In this document: piece by piece, positions 50,549 to 59,620 of the stretch
How positions within the stretch are numbered: position 1 is the stretch's first letter
Layout: each line of letters starts with the position of its first letter
The notes under the pieces: model-generated
What the model was told of the DNA's origin: nothing
Database searches by the model: none
What the model saw: only the letters and a program-made list of their open reading frames with translations
NCBI GenBank assembly: GCA_947164965.1
Contig: CAMUYR010000003.1
Location: 62,001-126,000, forward strand
Length of the DNA stretch: 64,000 nucleotides
Direction of reading: 5' to 3'
From: an uncultured Prevotella sp.
GTDB lineage: Bacteria; Bacteroidota; Bacteroidia; Bacteroidales; Bacteroidaceae
Translations under genes and position numbers: made by a program

Positions 50549-52966
50549 TTAATTGGGTTGTACCATCTTAAAGCTCTTCTTGCCTGAGCGTACGACGTAA
50601 ACGCCCTTAGGCATGGTCTTAAGCGTAGCAGCGAGCGATGCACCTGGTACTTCAGCCATCTGAACACCCTTGGTGTTGTAAACCTTCACCATCTCGTTGC
50701 TTACCTCGCTCATCAGCGTCTCACTGATGCCAGTATTGTAGTTGACTTTGAATGAAGGCGAATGTTGATGCCCTTCTGTTGCTTTACCTTTCGACATGAA
50801 GTAACACCAGTAGAAGTATTCGGCGCCCGACTCCAAGTCTTCTATCTGCACTTCTTCCTCGATGGTCTGGCCTGCAGGCAGCGTGATTTCCTTCGTTGCT
50901 CTACCAGCAAAGGTGCCCTTTTGGGTATTTGGAATCAGCTTATAGAGGTAGACATGTACCACGTTGTCATATTCTGTGTCGCCATTGTTGGTAATCTTGA
51001 GCTTGATAACCACCTTGTTCTCTTCTACCACACCCGACGGATTCGCATTGGCGGTGGTTGGTGTAATCGCGAGATTGGCTGCTTGAGCCTCTGCAATGGT
51101 GATGGTCTTGGAGGCAAATGGCTTATAGTCCCACTTCTTAGCTTCGTAGTTGTATGCTCGGGTGCAAAGTTCTACTTTACAATTGCCGGCTGTCTTGGGA
51201 TAGAACGTGAAGTCCAACGTTGCACTCTCTCCACCATTCATGTCAATATGGCGTCCACCAACCATCTCGTCGTTGACGAGCAAGAACACCTCACCCATAT
51301 AGAGTGTGCCCTCGTTCTTGATGGTCGCATTCAGCTTTGCAGCCGAACCAGCCTCTTTCTTGCCTGGAATATCGAAGTCTGCAGCCAGTGCGAAAGTAGG
51401 CATATTAACCGTTAAGGTGTTTTTACTGAAGACGAGCTGGATCATATATCGTTCTGCACCATCATTCTTATACCACTTATCTGCGCCTTTCTCACTACTC
51501 ATTGGTACCAGATAGACGACTCCTTCCGTAATTCCTCTACCAAATTCCAGATTGTATGTAAACGTATAAGAGTAACCAACAGGAAGCTCATCATCAGCAT
51601 TTCCTTTTGCTATTAATCCCCCATATTCACCCTTATCGTCGAACAGACCAATGCCGTAATCAAACTTATAGGGTTTGTTTAATTTATTAATGTAGTCGAA
51701 TTTGATTGTGAGCTTGAAGTTCTGATTCACTGAGGTGCGTGTCAAAGTGCCTCCAGCAAGCTCTGACATAGAAGAAGTAGTCTTCACCGCCAATTTTGGT
51801 GCCACACCCGTATTGGGCTGTACGCCAATGGTGGCATCCTGATCGAAGCTGTAGCCGTCTGTGCTGGAGCTGGCACCAGAACCTGTCGTGTTGTTCGAAT
51901 CGAGAATAGAGAGCAGGAAGTAGTTGTCGCTACTGCCTCCCCATCCCCAGTTGATGTGGAAATAGTCGTCGCTGCGGTAGCCGTCGACGATAAAGGCGTG
52001 ACCGCCACCTGCCGACTGTCCGCCATAAAGAACGGGACGCTTGGCTGCCAACTCATCGTATATGATCTGACACCATTCAGCATAACGGTAGTCTCCACGA
52101 CTCAAGAATCTCGTTCCAAGATCATAGTCCATATAGTTGATCAAACAGCTTGCCAGGTCTTGGGTGTAAGCGTTACTAACTGCCGACGAATAGTCCATTT
52201 TCAACGCAGTACCGCATGTCAACATCAGATTAGCAATGGCATTCTGTTCTTCTTCCGTCTCTGTGCCATTATACTTCAGTTTCATGTTGTCCCAATCAAA
52301 AGGTGTCGCAGCAGGAATGGCTGGGATTTCAGTCTTAACTTCCTCATCTCCCTCTTCGCCTTTCACCGTTTTCGTTAGCGTATAGCTCGGAATCTCTGTT
52401 GAAGTCTGGGCAGGATACTTCCAGTAATACATCACCTGAGCCATTGCGGTAGCTACGCAGCCCGTCAGCGAGCGATTCTCGCCATCCATCGGGCAGAGGT
52501 TGTTGTAAGGTGACCTTTGGTCCCAATGCGTCTTGATTAAGGGCTCAATAGCAGCACCAGTCACAGCTCTGCGTGCAGCAGCCTCGGGGTGACTATGCAG
52601 ATATTCCATCTGCTTGTCGTAGCTCTTCAGCCAAGCTATCATGTTGGCAGGCATCTCGTTAGGCACGAACGTACCCTTATCCGAATAGCCCAATACAGCA
52701 GGTACACGGTCGTCGGCACTGGCTATCACGAAGCCTTGTCCTTCGGCATTAAACACATAGTAGCTGGCAGCCACCGTCATGTCGCTCTGACGATAGTAGC
52801 TGGTTTCTACCAGTCGTAATGATTCGATATGCTGTGCCAGTGATGGTGCACGACGCGGATTCATAAACTGCGCAATACGCTGACGTGCCTCGTCGGGTGT
52901 CACAGGATTAGCCATCGCGCACACACTGGCGATGACGGTGATGAGTAACAAGTAAATCTTTTTCAT
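50549..52966 (-). CDS. C10 family cysteine peptidase with type IX secretion signal
   Basis: 805 residues from ATG 52964-52966 (MKKIYLLL). Signal peptide, a pro-domain (to about 140) and a streptopain-like C10 catalytic domain: Cys in SLTGCVATAMAQVMYYWKY (about 170) and His in GGGHAFIVDGYRSDDYFHIN, with WGWGGSSDNYF completing the site. C-terminal Ig/CARDB-like domains (from about 430) lead to a type IX sorting domain (VKVYNTKGVQMAEVPGASLA; ends KGVYVVRSGKKSFKMVQPN). It would be exported to the cell surface or medium and cleave proteins. It separates gpsA from pgi. Confidence 0.85.
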   Translation of the reverse strand: MKKIYLLLITVIASVCAMANPVTPDEARQRIAQFMNPRRAPSLAQHIESLRLVETSYYRQSDMTVAASYYVFNAEGQGFVIASADDRVPAVLGYSDKGTFVPNEMPANMIAWLKSYDKQMEYLHSHPEAAARRAVTGAAIEPLIKTHWDQRSPYNNLCPMDGENRSLTGCVATAMAQVMYYWKYPAQTSTEIPSYTLTKTVKGEEGDEEVKTEIPAIPAATPFDWDNMKLKYNGTETEEEQNAIANLMLTCGTALKMDYSSAVSNAYTQDLASCLINYMDYDLGTRFLSRGDYRYAEWCQIIYDELAAKRPVLYGGQSAGGGHAFIVDGYRSDDYFHINWGWGGSSDNYFLLSILDSNNTTGSGASSSTDGYSFDQDATIGVQPNTGVAPKLAVKTTSSMSELAGGTLTRTSVNQNFKLTIKFDYINKLNKPYKFDYGIGLFDDKGEYGGLIAKGNADDELPVGYSYTFTYNLEFGRGITEGVVYLVPMSSEKGADKWYKNDGAERYMIQLVFSKNTLTVNMPTFALAADFDIPGKKEAGSAAKLNATIKNEGTLYMGEVFLLVNDEMVGGRHIDMNGGESATLDFTFYPKTAGNCKVELCTRAYNYEAKKWDYKPFASKTITIAEAQAANLAITPTTANANPSGVVEENKVVIKLKITNNGDTEYDNVVHVYLYKLIPNTQKGTFAGRATKEITLPAGQTIEEEVQIEDLESGAEYFYWCYFMSKGKATEGHQHSPSFKVNYNTGISETLMSEVSNEMVKVYNTKGVQMAEVPGASLAATLKTMPKGVYVVRSGKKSFKMVQPN

Positions 52967-53005
52967 ATTCATAATTGGTTTTGGTTAGTACTCTCTTTTT
53001 TTTGT

Positions 53006-54001
53006 TTATCTGAAACTGTCTGTCAGCAGTTTGATTTCAATCTGTGGCGAGATACGTTCGTACAGGATATTGTAGACGGCATCGAGAATGGGCATGTTGA
53101 CGTGACAGTGACGATTGATTTCCTTCATACACTTCGTGCCGAAATAGCCCTCGGCTATCATCTCCATCTCTATCTGTGCCGACTTCACGCTGTATCCCTT
53201 GCCAATCATCGTACCAAACGTGCGGTTACGCGAGAAGTTCGAGTAGCCCGTCACCAGCAGGTCGCCCATATATACCGAGTCGGCAATATTGCGCTCGATG
53301 GGGTTGATGACCTTCAGGAATCGCGCCATCTCCTGTACGGCATTGGCCATCAGCACTGCCTGGAAGTTGTCGCCAAACTTCAAGCCGTTGCAGATACCAG
53401 CGGCAATGGCGTAGACATTTTTCAGCACGCTGGAATACTCGATGCCGATGACGTCGGTAGAGGTCTTGGTCTTGATATAGTCGCTGCTCAGGATATCGGC
53501 AAACGACTGTGCCTTCTCACGATCGGTACATCCGATGGTGAGATAGCTCAAGCGCTCCAATGCCACCTCCTCAGCGTGCGAGGGACCTCCGATGCACGCC
53601 AGATTCTCGTAAGGCACATCGTAGACCTGATGGAAATACTCGCTACACACGAGGTTCTCATCAGGTACGATACCCTTGATGGCCGTTATGATATATTTAT
53701 CGCGCAGGCGTACCTTTAATTTCTTCAGGTGGCTCTTTAAGTAGGGTGAGGGTGTCACGAACACCAGCGTGTTGTACAACTCAGCTATCTTGTTGAGGTC
53801 GCTGGAGAAGAATATCTCATCGGTATTAAAGCGCACGCTCTGCAGATAAGCAGGATTGTGGCCTAGTCGGCGGAAGTCGTCAATACGGTCGTCGCGACGC
53901 ATATACCAACCTATGTGGTGCGTCTTTCCCACCACAATCTTGGCTATGGCCGTAGCCCACGATCCTCCGCCAATAATCGCTATCTTACCACAATCGTACA
54001 T
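53006..54001 (-). CDS. gpsA: Glycerol-3-phosphate dehydrogenase (NAD(P)+)
   Basis: 331 residues. Reduces dihydroxyacetone phosphate to sn-glycerol 3-phosphate for phospholipid synthesis. Rossmann motif IAIIGGGSWATAIAKIV, catalytic Lys region GIEYSSVLKNVYAIAAGICN, and substrate loop GYSNFSRNRTFGTMIGKG are typical. CIGGPSHAEEV is the second nucleotide/substrate site. Ends EIKLLTDSFR. Its promoter side is occupied by a 39-bp palindromic element beginning 3 bases upstream of its start codon. Confidence 0.92.
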   Translation of the reverse strand: MYDCGKIAIIGGGSWATAIAKIVVGKTHHIGWYMRRDDRIDDFRRLGHNPAYLQSVRFNTDEIFFSSDLNKIAELYNTLVFVTPSPYLKSHLKKLKVRLRDKYIITAIKGIVPDENLVCSEYFHQVYDVPYENLACIGGPSHAEEVALERLSYLTIGCTDREKAQSFADILSSDYIKTKTSTDVIGIEYSSVLKNVYAIAAGICNGLKFGDNFQAVLMANAVQEMARFLKVINPIERNIADSVYMGDLLVTGYSNFSRNRTFGTMIGKGYSVKSAQIEMEMIAEGYFGTKCMKEINRHCHVNMPILDAVYNILYERISPQIEIKLLTDSFR

Positions 54002-54003
54002 AA

Positions 54004-54042
54004 AGCCTCACCCCCGACCCCTCTCCAAAGGGCGAGGGGAGT
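54004..54042. repeat. 39-bp palindromic unit, left flank of the DUF559 remnant
   Basis: AGCCTCACCCCCGACCCCTC then TCCAAAGGGCGAGGGGAGT. Inverted relative to 54386-54424 (one mismatch in 39), and identical as reverse complement to 59875-59913 in rsmD. It is translated as the tail (NSPRPLERGRG) of the DUF559 remnant. Confidence 0.95.
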
Positions 54043-54348
54043 TATTACTCTGATTAAACACTTCGTTCTTTATTCTCATGACAACCTTATTTAAGTCGTT
54101 TGATATCTCTTCGTTTTTTATACGAATGACATGATAGCCTTTACTTTCTAAGAACTTTGTTCTTTGTTCGTCTGATTCCTGTTGCAGTGGCTCTTGATGG
54201 TAACCTCCATCGACCTCTATTACCAACTTGACTGGTAGGCAAATCACAAGACCGTCTCGCTCTCAGTCATCTCCCGTCTGTTGTGTCGAGCAAAATCCTT
54301 AAGTATATCATACCTGTCAGGTGCAGCAGTCTCGTAGTCGTAGCCCAT
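54008..54348 (-). pseudogene. DUF559 (VSR-like endonuclease) remnant between inverted repeats
   Basis: Reading from ATG 54346-54348 gives MGYDYETAAPDRYDILKDFA and RHNRREMTESETVL, the start of a DUF559 endonuclease, then a stop. In another frame the core resumes ICLPVKLVIEVDGGYHQEPL and continues SKGYHVIRIKNEEI to a stop at 54008. The loop normally between these parts (WxxLR...GYKFRRQ) is missing, so an internal deletion shifted the frame. The catalytic strand (IEVDGGYH) survives. The gene lies between 39-bp inverted repeats, and its C-terminus reads into one of them. Confidence 0.7.
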
Positions 54349-54379
54349 TCCACAATTGAATCTGAATTTGTTCTTGGAA

Positions 54380-56137
54380 CTATTTACTCCCCTCGCCCTT
54401 TGGAGAGGGGGCGGGGGTGAGGCTGATCCACTTTGCGACTTCGTCGACTGATGGCTTGGTCATTTCCAATTTATATTTCTTGACGATATCGCCAATCTTC
54501 TGCTGGAGACCCTGGGGCTTCTCGGTCGCGATGTTCTGGATGAGGTTGAAGCCGGCCTTGCGGAGAACGGGAACCCATTCTTCGCTGACGCCAATCTCTG
54601 CCCACTCAGCAGGAGTAGACTGAGGAATCTTCTTCTCAGGCTTCATCTGTGGGAACAGCATGACCTCACCAATGACGAATTTGCCTGTCAGTACCATCAC
54701 CAGACGGTCAATACCAATACCGATACCAAAGGTTGGCGGCATACCGTACTGCAAAGCGCGCAGGAAGTCCTGATCGATAATCATCGCCTCGTCGTCGCCC
54801 TTGTCAGCCAACTTCATCTGCTCGATGAAACGCTCCTCCTGATCGATCGGGTCGTTCAGCTCAGAGTAAGCATTAGCCAACTCCTTACCATTCACCATCA
54901 ACTCGAAACGCTCAGTGAGTCCGGGCTTAGAACGATGCATCTTGGTAAGTGGTGACATCTCAACGGGATAATCGGTAATGAATGTAGGCTGGATGAATGA
55001 ACCCTCGCAGAACTCACCAAACAGCTCGTCGATAAGTTTCCCTTTTCCCATGGTCTCGTCTACATCCATACCCTTAGAGAGGCAGAACTGACGGATCTCG
55101 TCTTCGCTCTTGCCATCGCAGTCGAAACCAGTCTTCTCCTTGATAGCATCGAGGATTGGCAGACGACGGAATGGAGCCTTGAACGAGATGATGTTACCAT
55201 CGATCTCCACCTCGGGCTTGCCGTTTACTGCGGTACAAATCTGCTCGAGCATATTCTCGGTGAAGGTCATACCCCAAAGCAGGTCCTTGTAGCTCACGTA
55301 GAGCTCCATGCAGGTAAACTCGGGGTTGTGGGTCTTGTCCATACCCTCGTTGCGGAAGTTCTTACCCATCTCGTAAACACCCTCGAAACCACCTACGATG
55401 AGGCGCTTCAGGTAGAGCTCAGTAGCGATACGCATGTACATATCCTGATTGAGCGCATTGAAGTGGGTGATGAATGGGCGTGCTGAAGCACCACCTGCGA
55501 TATTCTGCAGGATAGGTGTATCAACCTCTGTATAACCAGCATTATCGAGAATGCTGCGGAGAGTCCGGATAATGGTTGCACGCTTCAGGAATGTGTCTTT
55601 CACACCCTCGTTCACCACCAGGTCGACATAACGCTGGCGATAACGGAGCTCTGGATCGTCGAACTTATCGTAAGCCACACCGTCCTTATATTTTACAATA
55701 GGTAATGGCTTCAGGGCCTTCGACAACAGCGTCAGCTCCTGACAGTGTACACTGATTTCGCCCGTCTGTGTACGGAACACAAAACCCTTGATGCCGATGA
55801 AGTCGCCAATATCCAGCAACTTCTTGAACACCGTATTATATAACTCCTTGTCCTCACCCGGGCACAGGTCATCGCGCGTGATGTACACCTGAATACGACC
55901 CTTCGAGTCCTGTAATTCTACAAACGAAGCCTTACCCATCACACGGCGGCTCATCATACGGCCGGCGATGCTTACCTGGCGAGGCTCAGCGTCATCCTGG
56001 AAGTTTTCTACAATCTCCGTAGAAAATGCGTTGGTTGGAAATTCAGCTGCAGGGTAGGGGTTGATGCCCATTTCGCGCAGCTGCTGCAGACTTTCTCGTC
56101 TGCCGATTTCTTGTTCACTTAATTCTAAAACGTTCAT
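54380..56137 (-). CDS. lysS: Lysyl-tRNA synthetase (class II)
   Basis: 585 residues. Charges lysine to its tRNA. N-terminal OB fold (VSIAGRMMSRRVMGKASFVE), class II motifs 1-3: GYTEVDTPILQNIAGGASAR, GMDKTHNPEFTCMELYVSYK with FRNEG, and FGIGIGIDRLVMVLTGK. A C-terminal helical extension typical of Bacteroidetes (WAEIGVSEEWVPVLRKAGFN) follows. The last 14 residues (ISLTPAPSPKGEGSK) come from a palindromic repeat unit, so the native end was replaced. Promoter TATCTTTGC at 56167-56175, divergent from dnaG. Confidence 0.95.
   Translation of the reverse strand: MNVLELSEQEIGRRESLQQLREMGINPYPAAEFPTNAFSTEIVENFQDDAEPRQVSIAGRMMSRRVMGKASFVELQDSKGRIQVYITRDDLCPGEDKELYNTVFKKLLDIGDFIGIKGFVFRTQTGEISVHCQELTLLSKALKPLPIVKYKDGVAYDKFDDPELRYRQRYVDLVVNEGVKDTFLKRATIIRTLRSILDNAGYTEVDTPILQNIAGGASARPFITHFNALNQDMYMRIATELYLKRLIVGGFEGVYEMGKNFRNEGMDKTHNPEFTCMELYVSYKDLLWGMTFTENMLEQICTAVNGKPEVEIDGNIISFKAPFRRLPILDAIKEKTGFDCDGKSEDEIRQFCLSKGMDVDETMGKGKLIDELFGEFCEGSFIQPTFITDYPVEMSPLTKMHRSKPGLTERFELMVNGKELANAYSELNDPIDQEERFIEQMKLADKGDDEAMIIDQDFLRALQYGMPPTFGIGIGIDRLVMVLTGKFVIGEVMLFPQMKPEKKIPQSTPAEWAEIGVSEEWVPVLRKAGFNLIQNIATEKPQGLQQKIGDIVKKYKLEMTKPSVDEVAKWISLTPAPSPKGEGSK
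54386..54424. repeat. 39-bp palindromic unit, right flank of the DUF559 remnant
   Basis: ACTCCCCTCGCCCTTTGGAG then AGGGGGCGGGGGTGAGGCT. Reverse complement of 54004-54042 with one mismatch. It encodes the last codons of lysS. Confidence 0.95.
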
Positions 56138-56166
56138 ATCTTGTTGTCAATAATTCATATTTCGGT

Positions 56167-56237
56167 GCAAAGATACAAAAAAAAGTGAAAAGTGAAAAGT
56201 GAAAAGTGATAAATTTGTCTAAAATGCTTATCTTTGC
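56167..56237. promoter_or_regulatory. Divergent lysS/dnaG promoters around heptamer repeats
   Basis: Minus: TATCTTTGC (56167-56175) for lysS. Plus: TATCTTTGC (56229-56237), 3 bases before the dnaG ATG, giving a leaderless message. Between them are four heptamers (AGTGAAA x3, AGTGATA; 56184-56211), which cover the -33 regions of both promoters. Changing repeat number would change the distance between the two. Confidence 0.75.
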
Positions 56238-56240
56238 ATC

Positions 56241-58175
56241 ATGATTGACAGAGCGACGGTAGATAAGATCATGGAAGCCACCAATATTGTCGAGGTGGTG
56301 AGCGAGTTCGTGAACCTCCGTAAATCGGGGGTTAACTACAAGGGATTGTGCCCTTTCCACGACGATAAGACGCCGTCGTTCATGGTGTCGCCCGCCCGTC
56401 AGATATGCAAGTGTTTCTCGTGTGGCGAGGGCGGCAATGCCGTCAATTTCCTCATGAAGCACGAGCAGATTACCTATCCTGAGGCCCTGCGCTGGTTGGC
56501 TAAGAAATACAATATCGAGATACAGGAGCGCGAGCTCACCGACGATGAGAAGCGCGAGCAGAGCGATCGTGAGTCGATGTTTGTGGTCAACGAGTGGGCC
56601 TGTCAGTACTTTCACGAGATTCTGAAGAACGATGTCGACGGCATCGCTATCGGCAAGCAGTATTTCCGCAGTCGTGGCATTCGCGACGACATCATCGAGA
56701 AGTTCCAGCTCGGCTTTGCCCTCACCAAGCGCGATGCTTTGGCCAACGAGGCCCGTCGTAAGGGCTTCAAGGACGAATTCCTCATCAAAACAGGCTTGTG
56801 TTATGAAAACGAAAAAGGTATTTACGACCGCTTTGCCGGTCGCGCCATCTTCCCTTGGCTCAACGTCAGCGGCAAGGTGGTAGCCTTTGGTGGTCGTAAG
56901 CTCGATGCCGCCACGAAGGGTGTGCAGCAGAAATACGTCAACTCGCCCGACTCCGAGATCTATCATAAGGAACGCGAGCTCTACGGCATCTATCAGGCCA
57001 AGAAGGCTATCGTCAAGGAGGAGTGCGTCTATATGGTCGAGGGCTATACCGACGTCATCGCCATGCACCAGTGTGGCCTTGAGAATGTGGTGGCCAATTC
57101 GGGTACGGCGCTCTCCAATTATCAGATTCGCCTGCTCCATCGCTTCACCAATAATATCGTGTTGCTGTATGATGGCGACGAGGCGGGCATCCATGCAGCC
57201 ATGCGTGGTACTGATATGCTGTTGCAGGAGGGCATGAATATCAAGGTGCTCCTGTTGCCCGATGGCGACGACCCCGACTCGTTTGCCCGCAAGCATACCG
57301 CCCAGCAGTTCAAGGACTATATCGAACAGCACCAGACCGACTTCATCCAGTTTAAGACCGACTTGCTGCTGAAGGGTGTCACCGATCCCATCAAGCGTGC
57401 TGAGGCTATTAATAATATTGTACGCAGCATCAGCGTCATCCCCGATAATGTGGTGCGCGACACCTATCTCTCCGATTGTGCCCGTCGCCTGGAGGTCAAC
57501 GAGTCGACGCTCATCAATCAGCTCAACAAGTATATTGCCCAAGAGCGTGAACGTCCGCAGGAGGGTACAGCCGCCACTGGTGCTACAGAAGAGAAAGCAC
57601 CTGCCCCCGATGCCATCGGTCTGCATACCTCGCTGGAGCAGACTACTGAGGTGGAACGCCTCCTCGTGCGTGCTATCATCCGTCATGGCGATGAGATTAT
57701 CTTTGATAACGTTGAGGCCGACGACGGACAGCTGATTACCCTCAATGTGGCTCAGTATATCGACTACGACCTGGGGTTGGACAATCTGCAGTTCAGCGAT
57801 GCCCGCTATCAGCGCATCCTGCAGGAGGCCGTCGACCATTCCCAAGACCCCGACTTCAAGGCCGAGCCATACTTCATGCAGCATCCCGATCCTGCCATCA
57901 GCCAGTTGGCAGCCACGCTGGCTATCGACCGCCACCAGCTCAGTCGCAGCTTCGAGGTGAAACAGCGTGCAGGAGCCATGCGCCAACACGTCGAGCATCT
58001 GATTCTCGATTTCCGCATGGATATCATCAATCAGCAGCTCAAGCATCTCAACCGTCAGATGAAGGAGGCGGGCAGCGACATGCAGAAGCTGCGCCCTCTG
58101 ATGGAGGAATACAAGCAGGCTCAGGAACTGCGTAATGCGCTGGCCAAACAGCGTGGAACCGATATCGTCGTATAG
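56241..58175 (+). CDS. dnaG: DNA primase
   Basis: 644 residues. Makes RNA primers at replication forks. Zinc domain with CPFHDDKTPSFMVSP and CKCFSCGEGGNAVNF (CHC2 type), RNA polymerase core with Toprim: YMVEGYTDVIAMHQCGLENV, LLYDGDEAGIHAAMRG, LLPDGDDPDSFA. The C-terminal third (from about 430) is the DnaB-binding helical region, with an Ala/Glu-rich linker near 450-470. Length is normal for Bacteroidetes. Confidence 0.95.
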   Translation: MIDRATVDKIMEATNIVEVVSEFVNLRKSGVNYKGLCPFHDDKTPSFMVSPARQICKCFSCGEGGNAVNFLMKHEQITYPEALRWLAKKYNIEIQERELTDDEKREQSDRESMFVVNEWACQYFHEILKNDVDGIAIGKQYFRSRGIRDDIIEKFQLGFALTKRDALANEARRKGFKDEFLIKTGLCYENEKGIYDRFAGRAIFPWLNVSGKVVAFGGRKLDAATKGVQQKYVNSPDSEIYHKERELYGIYQAKKAIVKEECVYMVEGYTDVIAMHQCGLENVVANSGTALSNYQIRLLHRFTNNIVLLYDGDEAGIHAAMRGTDMLLQEGMNIKVLLLPDGDDPDSFARKHTAQQFKDYIEQHQTDFIQFKTDLLLKGVTDPIKRAEAINNIVRSISVIPDNVVRDTYLSDCARRLEVNESTLINQLNKYIAQERERPQEGTAATGATEEKAPAPDAIGLHTSLEQTTEVERLLVRAIIRHGDEIIFDNVEADDGQLITLNVAQYIDYDLGLDNLQFSDARYQRILQEAVDHSQDPDFKAEPYFMQHPDPAISQLAATLAIDRHQLSRSFEVKQRAGAMRQHVEHLILDFRMDIINQQLKHLNRQMKEAGSDMQKLRPLMEEYKQAQELRNALAKQRGTDIVV

Positions 58176-58180
58176 CGCGT

Positions 58181-59620
58181 ATGAACGGCTTGATATACAT
58201 AGGCTACGCTGTGGCAGTGCTCTTGGCAGTCATTGCCGTCGGTCATGTGCTGATGGACAACCGCCAGCCTGCCAAGACGATGGCGTGGGCCTTGGTCATC
58301 CTCTTCGTGCCCCTTATCGGTGTTGTGCTCTACCTGTTTTTTGGTGTCAACCACCGCAAGCGCCGTTTGGTCAACAGCCGGCAGATGGACGAGCTGACCA
58401 AGCGCTCGATGCTCAACTTCGTCGAACAGCACGACCTGCGGGTGCCTGAGCGCCACAAGCAGCTGGTCGACCTCTTCATCAATCAGAACCTCTCGCTGCC
58501 CTTCAGAGACAATCAGGTCGACATCATCACCGATGGCTATGCCTTCATCCCCGAACTGCTCAAGGATATCGCCCATGCCCGCCATCATATCCACATGGTC
58601 ATGTATATCTTCGAGGACGACGAGCTGGGCTCGCTGCTCTCCGATGCCCTCATAGCCAAGGCCCGCGAGGGTGTCAAGGTGCGCATTATCTACGACGATG
58701 TGGGCTGTTGGCGCGTCCATCACCGCTTCTTCGAACAGCTGCGCGAGGAGGGTGTCGAGGTCGAGCCCTTCCTGCCTGTCCATTTCCCCTCGTTCACCAG
58801 CAAGGCCAACTACCGCAACCACCGTAAGGTTATCGTCATCGACGGACGTGTGGGATACATTGGTGGCATGAATATCGCCCGTCGCTATGTCAAGGGCATC
58901 GAGCGTCGCACGCTCCCTTGGCGCGACACCATGCTGCGGCTGCAGGGTGGGGTAGTCTATGCGCTGCAGCGCACCTTCCTCGTCGACTGGTATTTCGTCG
59001 ACCGCACGCTCATCACCGATCGTGTCTACTATCCCCCCTTAAGCGAAGCGCTGACAGCCAAAAGCCAACAGCTCATAGCTCAAATCGTCACCAGCGGACC
59101 TACGTCGCCCTATCCTGAAATCATGCAGGGCTACGTGCGAGCCATTCTGGCTGCCCGTCGCTACATCTATATCCAGACACCCTACTTCCTGCCTACCGAC
59201 TCCGTGCTCTTTGCCCTGAAGACGGCAGCAATGGCTGGCATCGATGTGCGCGTTATGTGTCCGTTGCGCTCCGATGCCCGCTTCACCGAGTGGGCGTCGC
59301 GCTCCTATCTGCGCGAGCTCTACGAGGCTGGTGCCCGGGTGTTGTTCTATCAGACCGGATTCCTGCATTCCAAACTCATGGTCATCGACGATTCGCTGTC
59401 CACGTGCGGCTCTACGAATGTCGACTTCCGTTCGTTCGAGAATAATTTCGAGGCCAATGTCTTCCTCTTCGACGAAGGCACCGCCCTGCGATTTAAGAAA
59501 GTGTTTGCTGACGACGAGTCGCAGAGTGTGTCGCTTGCCGACCTTCCCTCGCGCCTTCATCCCCGTTTCTGGGCACGCCTGTGGGAAAGTCTCACCCGCC
59601 TGTTCTCACCCCTTCTCTAA
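58181..59620 (+). CDS. cls: Cardiolipin synthase
   Basis: 479 residues. Joins two phosphatidylglycerols into cardiolipin and glycerol at the inner membrane. Two N-terminal helices (LIYIGYAVAVLLAVIAVGHV, then TMAWALVILFVPLIGVVLYL), then two phospholipase D motifs: NHRKVIVIDGRVGYIGGMN and HSKLMVIDDSLSTCGSTN. It starts 5 bases after dnaG, so it is read from the same message. It converges with rsmD; the two genes overlap by 4 bases. Confidence 0.92.
   Translation: MNGLIYIGYAVAVLLAVIAVGHVLMDNRQPAKTMAWALVILFVPLIGVVLYLFFGVNHRKRRLVNSRQMDELTKRSMLNFVEQHDLRVPERHKQLVDLFINQNLSLPFRDNQVDIITDGYAFIPELLKDIAHARHHIHMVMYIFEDDELGSLLSDALIAKAREGVKVRIIYDDVGCWRVHHRFFEQLREEGVEVEPFLPVHFPSFTSKANYRNHRKVIVIDGRVGYIGGMNIARRYVKGIERRTLPWRDTMLRLQGGVVYALQRTFLVDWYFVDRTLITDRVYYPPLSEALTAKSQQLIAQIVTSGPTSPYPEIMQGYVRAILAARRYIYIQTPYFLPTDSVLFALKTAAMAGIDVRVMCPLRSDARFTEWASRSYLRELYEAGARVLFYQTGFLHSKLMVIDDSLSTCGSTNVDFRSFENNFEANVFLFDEGTALRFKKVFADDESQSVSLADLPSRLHPRFWARLWESLTRLFSPLL

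Noticed and set aside
56115..58046. 643-codon open frame antisense to dnaG
   Set aside because: Shadow of dnaG, which has complete primase motifs; no promoter or ribosome site for the antisense frame.
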